From positions 1 through 35,036 of the forward strand of contig CAIRTT010000249.1 of assembly GCA_903881535.1 (NCBI GenBank): a stretch of DNA of 35,036 nucleotides, written 5' to 3'. Shown here piece by piece: positions 27,262 through 33,300 of the stretch (its first letter is position 1; every line of letters starts with the position of its first letter). The stretch comes from an uncultured Armatimonadota bacterium. Its GTDB lineage: Bacteria > Armatimonadota > Armatimonadia > Armatimonadales > Armatimonadaceae. The notes beneath the pieces are model-generated. The model saw only the letters and a program-made list of their open reading frames with translations. It was not told the DNA's origin and searched no databases. The position numbers and the translations under genes were made by a program.

Positions 27262-29857
27262 TAGCGTCGAAGAGAAGAAGCGCTGCGAGACCAGCCTAGC
27301 CGAGTTTGTGAAGTGTGCTTGGCACGTGGTAGAACCTCCCGGCACAAAGCTGATCTGGAACTGGCACTTGGACGTCATCTGCGCATACATGGAAGCGGTG
27401 TACGCCGGGGGCATCAAACGCCTGATTGTGAATATCCCGCCGGGCACGATGAAGTCGCTGGTGATCATGGTCTTCTACCCCAGCTGGGTCTGGACTCAGC
27501 GTCAGGGCGAGAGATTCCTGTGCGGCACGAACGACGGGACTCTGGCGACACGCGACGCGGTCAGGATGCGGCAGCTGATCACCTCCGAGTGGTACAAGTC
27601 GCACTGGGGTGCCAAGGTGCAGCTCTCGGTCGACCAGCAGGACAAAGGCCTGTTTGCCAACACCTACCGCGGCCACAGGGAGTCCCAGTCGATACTGGGC
27701 AAGGTAACTGGTAAGAGAGGCAGTTGCATTGCCGGCCATGTGTCTATTGAGACTGAGCAAGGCCCGATTGCTATGGAATTGCTGTGCTCTATGCCGTCAC
27801 CGCCCAGAGTATGGACGTTTAATATTGAGACTGGGAGCGCAGAGCTTCAGGCTGTTGTAGCTACGCGCAAATTAACGGCTGTAAAGACGATAGACGTTTG
27901 CACGCTTGCCGGTAACTTGCTAACATGCACGCCAGATCATTTGATCTTTGCGAGCGGAAACTATGCAAAAGCAGAAAGCGTCGCCGGGTGCAGCTTGTCC
28001 ATCATGCAAAGGCCCAACCGGACGGCGCAACGGGCTGCCCATCCGATGCAGCTCATGCGCAAAAGTTCGGTTGCAATGCATAACATGCGGAATTGGTTTT
28101 CAGCGGGATGGCGCGGAAATCGACAAGCATGCCCGCAGGGGATTGAAAGACGGGCCATTTTGCAGCAAGGCCTGCAACAAGCCGATAAGAAATCCCCAGC
28201 CGATCGTAAGGCAGTGCGCACACTGTGGCAGCAACTACCGTCCTCGCTCATTAGATCCATCAAGGAAGTTCTGCAGCAGGGTTTGCTATTGTGCGGCCCC
28301 ATCGCCAATAAAAGTCTTGCAGCCAAAGCCTTGTGCTCAGTGTGGATTGATGATGACAATCACAAGCATACGACGCAAGTATTGCGGAATGTCCTGCAAA
28401 AACAAAGCCCACTCGGTCAGGATGCAAGGTTCTGGCAATTCCCACTTTACAAAAGCAACCAGCCGAGATGGACTGTTCAGGCGCATGGCTTTGATAGTAT
28501 TGGAAAGGGATTGGTATTGTTGCGCAGCTTGTGGAACGCGAAAAGACTTCCGGCGGCTGTCGGTTCACCACATCGACCACGACCCGGATCACAACGAGCC
28601 GTACAATCTAATCAGCCTGTGCAGCTCTTGTCACAACACACACCACAGGTCTATCAATCCGCCTGCTGGATTGAAGACGGAGAAGCTGAAGGGCATGGCT
28701 CATGCCCGGTCGATGTCTATGACATACAAGTTGCAGCAAACAGCAACTTCTTTGCTGGCGGAATATTAGTCCACAATTGTTTGCTGTGGGACGATCCCCA
28801 CGACGCCAACTCGGTCGAGTCTGACGTGCAGCGGCAATCGGTCATCGACGCCTACGACCAAGGCTGGTCAAGCCGACGCAATGATCTGGAAAATTCGCCG
28901 ATCGTCATCGTTATGCAGCGAGTTCACTACGCCGACATCACCGGTCATTTGCTGAAGAAAGGCAACTGGACACGGCTGGCGATCCCCATGCGGTTTGACC
29001 CAGACACGACGTACGACCCGGTCGCTGACCTGAACCGGCCCGACCTGAAGGATCCCCGGACTGAGGCAGGGCAGCTGCTGTTCCCACAGAAGTTCCCCGA
29101 TGTAGCGGTCAAAGAGCTTGAGGCCAACCTAGGCTCCTACGGCACCGCTGGGCAGCTCCAGCAAAACCCCTCGCCGAAGGGTGGCGGTATCCTGCGGTCG
29201 AGCCTGATCAACCTGTGGCCGAACACCAAGCCCCTGCCGATCATGCAGTACATCGTCCAGTCATACGACACGGCCTTTACGGAAGACACCATGAACGACC
29301 CCACTGCCTGCACTGTCTGGGGCGTGTTCTGGCATGAAGGCAAGACCAACATCATGCTGATCGACTGCTGGCAGGAGCACATGGAGTACCCCGCGCTGCG
29401 TCAGAGGGTGATCAAGGAGTGGTCGAGCAAGTACGCCGGCAACCCCAAAGACATCAGCAACCCGGCCCGATCCCCGGACATCGTCCTGATCGAGAAGAAA
29501 GGGTCAGGCCAGTCGCTGCTGCAAGACCTGTCAGCGACCAAGATCCGGATCGCCGGCTACAACCCCGGTCTGGCCGGCAAGGTGGCACGTGCCCACCTGA
29601 TCACCCCGATCATGGACAGCGGCGTCATCTGGATCATTGAGTCCAAGGCTGGCGACTCGTGGCCGACTTGGGCGACGTGGCTGGAAAAGCAGATCGACCG
29701 ATTCCCGAACGACGAGCACGACGATGGGGTAGACACCATGACCCAAGCCCTGCGCTACCTGAAAGACTCCGGCTTCGTGTCCCTGAGCCAGAGCGAACGC
29801 ATCCACGAGAACCGCCCGCTAATCACAAAGGAGAAGGGGAACCCCTATGCCCAGTAA
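27179..29857 (+). CDS. terL: Terminase large subunit precursor containing an intein
   Basis: The frame encodes 892 residues, of which 183-533 are an intein; the spliced protein would be 541 residues, normal for TerL. The first extein carries the Walker A-like IPPGTMKS (about residue 86). Directly after the splice point come CLLWDDPHDAN (Walker B) and coupling motifs. The nuclease domain shows VQSYDTAFTEDT, IVLIEKKGSGQSLLQ and DEHDDGVDTMTQAL, with the Asp/Glu/Asp metal ligands. It drives ATP-dependent packaging and cuts the concatemer. An ATG at 27185 is an alternative start. Without splicing the ATPase site would be split, so activity depends on the intein. Confidence 0.92.
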   Translation: MTMEQQAEDLFRMFLATGQHRAIALTIDSVEEKKRCETSLAEFVKCAWHVVEPPGTKLIWNWHLDVICAYMEAVYAGGIKRLIVNIPPGTMKSLVIMVFYPSWVWTQRQGERFLCGTNDGTLATRDAVRMRQLITSEWYKSHWGAKVQLSVDQQDKGLFANTYRGHRESQSILGKVTGKRGSCIAGHVSIETEQGPIAMELLCSMPSPPRVWTFNIETGSAELQAVVATRKLTAVKTIDVCTLAGNLLTCTPDHLIFASGNYAKAESVAGCSLSIMQRPNRTAQRAAHPMQLMRKSSVAMHNMRNWFSAGWRGNRQACPQGIERRAILQQGLQQADKKSPADRKAVRTLWQQLPSSLIRSIKEVLQQGLLLCGPIANKSLAAKALCSVWIDDDNHKHTTQVLRNVLQKQSPLGQDARFWQFPLYKSNQPRWTVQAHGFDSIGKGLVLLRSLWNAKRLPAAVGSPHRPRPGSQRAVQSNQPVQLLSQHTPQVYQSACWIEDGEAEGHGSCPVDVYDIQVAANSNFFAGGILVHNCLLWDDPHDANSVESDVQRQSVIDAYDQGWSSRRNDLENSPIVIVMQRVHYADITGHLLKKGNWTRLAIPMRFDPDTTYDPVADLNRPDLKDPRTEAGQLLFPQKFPDVAVKELEANLGSYGTAGQLQQNPSPKGGGILRSSLINLWPNTKPLPIMQYIVQSYDTAFTEDTMNDPTACTVWGVFWHEGKTNIMLIDCWQEHMEYPALRQRVIKEWSSKYAGNPKDISNPARSPDIVLIEKKGSGQSLLQDLSATKIRIAGYNPGLAGKVARAHLITPIMDSGVIWIIESKAGDSWPTWATWLEKQIDRFPNDEHDDGVDTMTQALRYLKDSGFVSLSQSERIHENRPLITKEKGNPYAQ
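27725..28777 (+). mobile_element. Intein in TerL (351 residues), splicing frame
   Basis: Cys1 starts block A (CIAGHVSIETEQGPIAMELL). Block B is GNLLTCTPDHLIF with the T-x-x-H residues, continuing AKAESVAGCSLSI. Block F is VDVYDIQVAANSNFFAGGIL, followed by the terminal His-Asn and a +1 Cys on the second extein. All residues for class 1 splicing are present. Between about 28005 and 28690 the splicing frame is open but reads as Gln/Arg/Ser-rich sequence without recognisable domains. That stretch codes for an HNH endonuclease in the +1 frame. The insertion point lies at the TerL Walker B motif, a typical conserved intein site. Confidence 0.9.
27963..28769 (+). CDS. HNH homing endonuclease nested in the intein, +1 frame
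   Basis: From ATG 27963 (in-frame TTG at 27948) the frame gives 268 residues. Several zinc-binding pairs come first (CPSCKGP and CSSCAKV; CITCG and FCSKAC; CAHCG and CSRVC; CAQCG and CGMSC). Then comes an HNH domain, ERDWYCCAACGTRKDFRRLS then VHHIDHDPDHNEPYNLISLC and SSCHNTHH, with two CxxC pairs and the His-Asn-His residues. It ends 8 bases before the intein ends. It lies wholly inside the intein but one frame off, so it cannot be made as part of the normal precursor. Either independent initiation (weak GCGGA upstream) or frameshifting is needed. Confidence 0.85.
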   Translation: MQKQKASPGAACPSCKGPTGRRNGLPIRCSSCAKVRLQCITCGIGFQRDGAEIDKHARRGLKDGPFCSKACNKPIRNPQPIVRQCAHCGSNYRPRSLDPSRKFCSRVCYCAAPSPIKVLQPKPCAQCGLMMTITSIRRKYCGMSCKNKAHSVRMQGSGNSHFTKATSRDGLFRRMALIVLERDWYCCAACGTRKDFRRLSVHHIDHDPDHNEPYNLISLCSSCHNTHHRSINPPAGLKTEKLKGMAHARSMSMTYKLQQTATSLLAEY

Positions 29858-30086
29858 GCCGCGAACGAGCGCCCGCTTGGTGCTCAACGGCAGACGATGC
29901 CAGTGCCCGACCTGCAAGGAGTATTTCAGTACGATCACCAACTTCGACAAGCACCGGGTAGGCGACCACGCCACCGGCAAGGTCTGCGTCGACCCGGAGT
30001 CTGTCGGCATGGCCATCGCCACAGCAGGCAGCTCAACCTATTGGATCACCCCCAGCAAAGACGGAAAGTTTTATGACAGCGAGTGA
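29847..30086 (+). CDS. FDXHR-type putative zinc-binding protein
   Basis: The 79-residue protein begins MPSKPRTSARLVLNGRRCQC and continues CPTCKEYFSTITNFDKHRVG, with the N-F-D-K-H-R motif that defines the FDXHR family, and later CVDPESVGM. Cys pairs and the His suggest a zinc finger. It overlaps the terL end by 11 bases. Proteins of this family are commonly beside packaging genes; their role is unknown. Confidence 0.85.
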   Translation: MPSKPRTSARLVLNGRRCQCPTCKEYFSTITNFDKHRVGDHATGKVCVDPESVGMAIATAGSSTYWITPSKDGKFYDSE

Positions 30087-30273
30087 GAAAAGCCAGAGCA
30101 CCCGGATAATGATCAACGCCAAGGGCGTCGTGGCCCAGCTGCGGATGAGGCCGGGTATTTTTGAGGTTGAGTCTGGCCCGAGGTTTGGCGAGAGCGTGGG
30201 CGCCGGCAATCACGTAGACGAGATGGTAGAGATCTTCAAGGCGTGGATAAAAACAGAGCTTGACACTGAGTAG
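30073..30273 (+). CDS. Small hypothetical protein after the FDXHR gene
   Basis: The 66-residue protein (MTASEKSQSTRIMINAKGVV) has strands (RIMINAKGVVAQLRMRPGIF and EVESG) and an acidic helix (VDEMVEIFKAWIKTELDTE). It overlaps the FDXHR gene by 14 bases. Family unknown. A 64-bp gap with a small AGTAC/GTACT dyad follows before the giant gene. Confidence 0.6.
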   Translation: MTASEKSQSTRIMINAKGVVAQLRMRPGIFEVESGPRFGESVGAGNHVDEMVEIFKAWIKTELDTE

Positions 30274-30337
30274 ACAACTGGAACGGTGACACAGAAAGTG
30301 TTAAAGTACGGGGTACTACTCTTTGACGGGGTGAGTT

Positions 30338-33300
30338 ATGCCTAAGAAAACTGCTCCCCAGAACACTGGCCTGTTCAACAAGATGCTTGGCTCGATAGCC
30401 AAAGGCGTCGGCACGGCCACCAGTTCGCACCCGGTTGACTCCCTGCTTGGGTTTGTATCCCCCGACCTGTTAGCTATGAAGCTGGACGCCGAGAAGGCCG
30501 GCAACGCCTACCCAGTTGCAGACCGCTGGAACGGCCCCGGCGACGCCATGCGCCACCTGATGTTCTCTTCCAAGCTGGCCGACCGCTACGGGCAGATCCC
30601 GTCGCAGCTGGAGAGCCTTGCCCACGAGTACCTGCTGAATTTTGGCGAGTCTTCCGCAGAGCGCGAGATGGATCTATACAACGACACGCTGGGACGATCC
30701 ATTGCCGGGCAGACGTCAGACCCAGCCGAGATGCAGCGCCTTGCCCAGAAGTACGTGGATGAGGGCACAGCCAAGACCATCAAGGGCAAAGAGGGCGCAC
30801 CGAGCAACTACGGCGGCGGTGGCGCCGTAATCAAGGCTGCTGAGAGGGCTGCGGCAAGGGCGGTAGAGAAGAGCGCCGCTAAACCTGTGTTACATGCCGC
30901 ACCAAACGTAGTAAACATGAACAACATCCCCGACGAAAAAGAAGGGTATCTGAGGCTGTATCATGGGGGTTCTGAAGAGGGCTTTACAAGTGTCCCGGAT
31001 TCTTCAACAACTGCCGGCTTTTCTTTTGACGGATTATTTGCACACCCTGAAAAGCGAAGTTCATGGGGCGCACATGGCAATGGTTCTAACTATTTTGCCG
31101 ATATAAAAGAACCTGAAATTCTGACCCAAAACGCACTGGATTACCACATTCCTTACGAAAACACGGTGGCTGCACTTAAGAAAGCAATGCCTTGGCTTAA
31201 TGATAATGATGTCGATCTTGCTCACTCTGCTGTAATTGAAGACAAAAATGTTCATGACATGGACGCAAATGATGTTTCTAGAGTTTTCCGCGCAGATGAT
31301 CCCGGCCAAGCATCTTGGGAAGCGCAGCGCCTTCGAGGAAATGTAGCGCGAAATTTGGGATATAAAGCTGTGGAAATGGGCGACGAACATGGCACCAGCT
31401 ATCTCATGATGCCCGGTGTGCCTCTCACGCAAGTAATAGAAACAGACTCATCTGACCTAGGCCATGCCCACGGCGGCCTGATTGGCTTGGCTCAGAAGTA
31501 CGGTGGCGGCGGCCTGATCAGAAAGTACGACGAGGGTGGTGATGTCGCTGTACCAGATACCCAACCTAGTATCATGGGCGCACTGAAAGACCCGCAGTTC
31601 CGCCAAGACGTAGCTAACAACTTCAGGGATGCCGCGTATCGGGGTGCGGTGGCAGGTACGTTGGGTGCTCCGGTAGACATTGCTAACATGTTGGCTAACT
31701 TGGGCACAGCCGGTTACGGCTACCTTGGCAACAAGGCGGGTATGCTCCGTGGTTCCGAGATGCCAGCCACGTACAACGAACCAGTAGGCGGGTCAGAGTG
31801 GATAGGCAACAAGCTGCGGGACTATGGTGTCATCGGTGGCAACCGTAACTTAACCGCAGAAGTGATAGCAGGGTTAGGACTCCCGCTGGTACCAGTTGCT
31901 GCCGAGGCTCGCATACCGCAGATGGATAGAGCGTTGGAACAGATGGCCGCCAACTACGCTGCCAAAGACGATTTAAATGCCGGTGCTTTTGGTCAGCGTG
32001 GGGCCATAAAGCTGAGAGGGGGCAATTGGCTTAAGGGTAGTATAGAAGAGTCGTTGAATGGGTTGAAGGCAAGAACAATGAACGAATTTGAGCTTAAAAA
32101 TTTAGCAGAAAGTCAGGGCGTTGATGTAGCTGAAAGAATGCGCATCAACCAACAACCCGCAGAAGCACTCAACAACTGGGTAGACAAAACCCTTACCAAG
32201 TACGTCAAGAACGACATGGGTACGCCGGAAGACCCGTTGCGGATAATGGCGGATAAGCATGCCGTGGACAAACCTGCCAAGCTAGCTGAGGTGCAAGGGC
32301 GTATTGATGCCTTTGCTGCTAAGATGGAACAGACGGCTAGGGAGCGTGGAGTGCCTGTTGGGGATCTAACCTCTATGCGCCAGCAGATGATCGGTTTGGA
32401 GAAAGAGAAAGCATTGGTGGAAGCTAGACAAGGACTTCATTTTGAACCCCAACAACGCGGTCCTCAAATAATAGAAGATCTGCGTCACAATCGAGAGATG
32501 GAGGGTTTTCCGGGCGCAGGCTTTGGTCAATCGGAACTCGCTCGGAGATGGGAAACCGCTACCGACAAGGTTATACACCCAGAGCAAGCGCGAGACATAC
32601 TACGAGGACCGAATTACGTAAACGCAGCCATTGCCAAGGCACACGTTGACCATTCTTTGGCAAATGATCCGTGGTTGTTAAAAGTGCCTCCGGAAACAAA
32701 AGTGTATGACTTACCAGCTACCATGCGCCCTCCTGAGCACCTCGGCTTTGACCACCTCATCGACGAACTGCGCAACGCTACCAACCCTGAATCTGGCTTG
32801 CCCAAAGAGTTGCTGATTAACCCTAAAGATTTGCCCAAGATAACGATGGAGCAGGCCGTTGACCGCGTAGCTGACATAAATGCGTGGCGTGCTGCCCAGA
32901 AAGTTGAAGCCAATAAAGCAATGGCCAACAACCCTGCTACGTTCACGCACAAAGAGTATCCTGAGCAGGGTATGAAATGGGTGCAGTTGAAACGTCCTGA
33001 AGCTGTTCTTGAAGAAGGGCACGTTCCGGGCGCAGTATCAGGTTATCCAGATTTACATGGCATCATTGACCAACGCACCGGACAAAGCGTGTCACCGGGT
33101 CGGTACAATCCAGAAGAAGCTATGGACTTGTATAAGAGGGAAGAGCGCACCAAGTCTCTAGCCGACGCACTCAAGCACGAAGGCGACACAATGCGCCACT
33201 CTGTTGGAGGGTATGGAGTAAAAGGGGGGTATGGGGCTGGGGGCATAGACGCTATACTTGACGGCAGGGCTAGTATCTTTTCGCTTCGTGATGCCGAAGG

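Noticed and set aside
28005..28690. Novel domain in the splicing frame of the intein middle
   Set aside because: The sequence is Gln/Arg/Ser-rich and without recognisable motifs. It is the shadow of the +1-frame HNH gene, though it is notably stop-free.
27725..28777. Group I intron or plain insertion in terL instead of an intein
   Set aside because: The frame is continuous across both borders and the protein-splicing blocks A, B, F and G are present at the exact ends.
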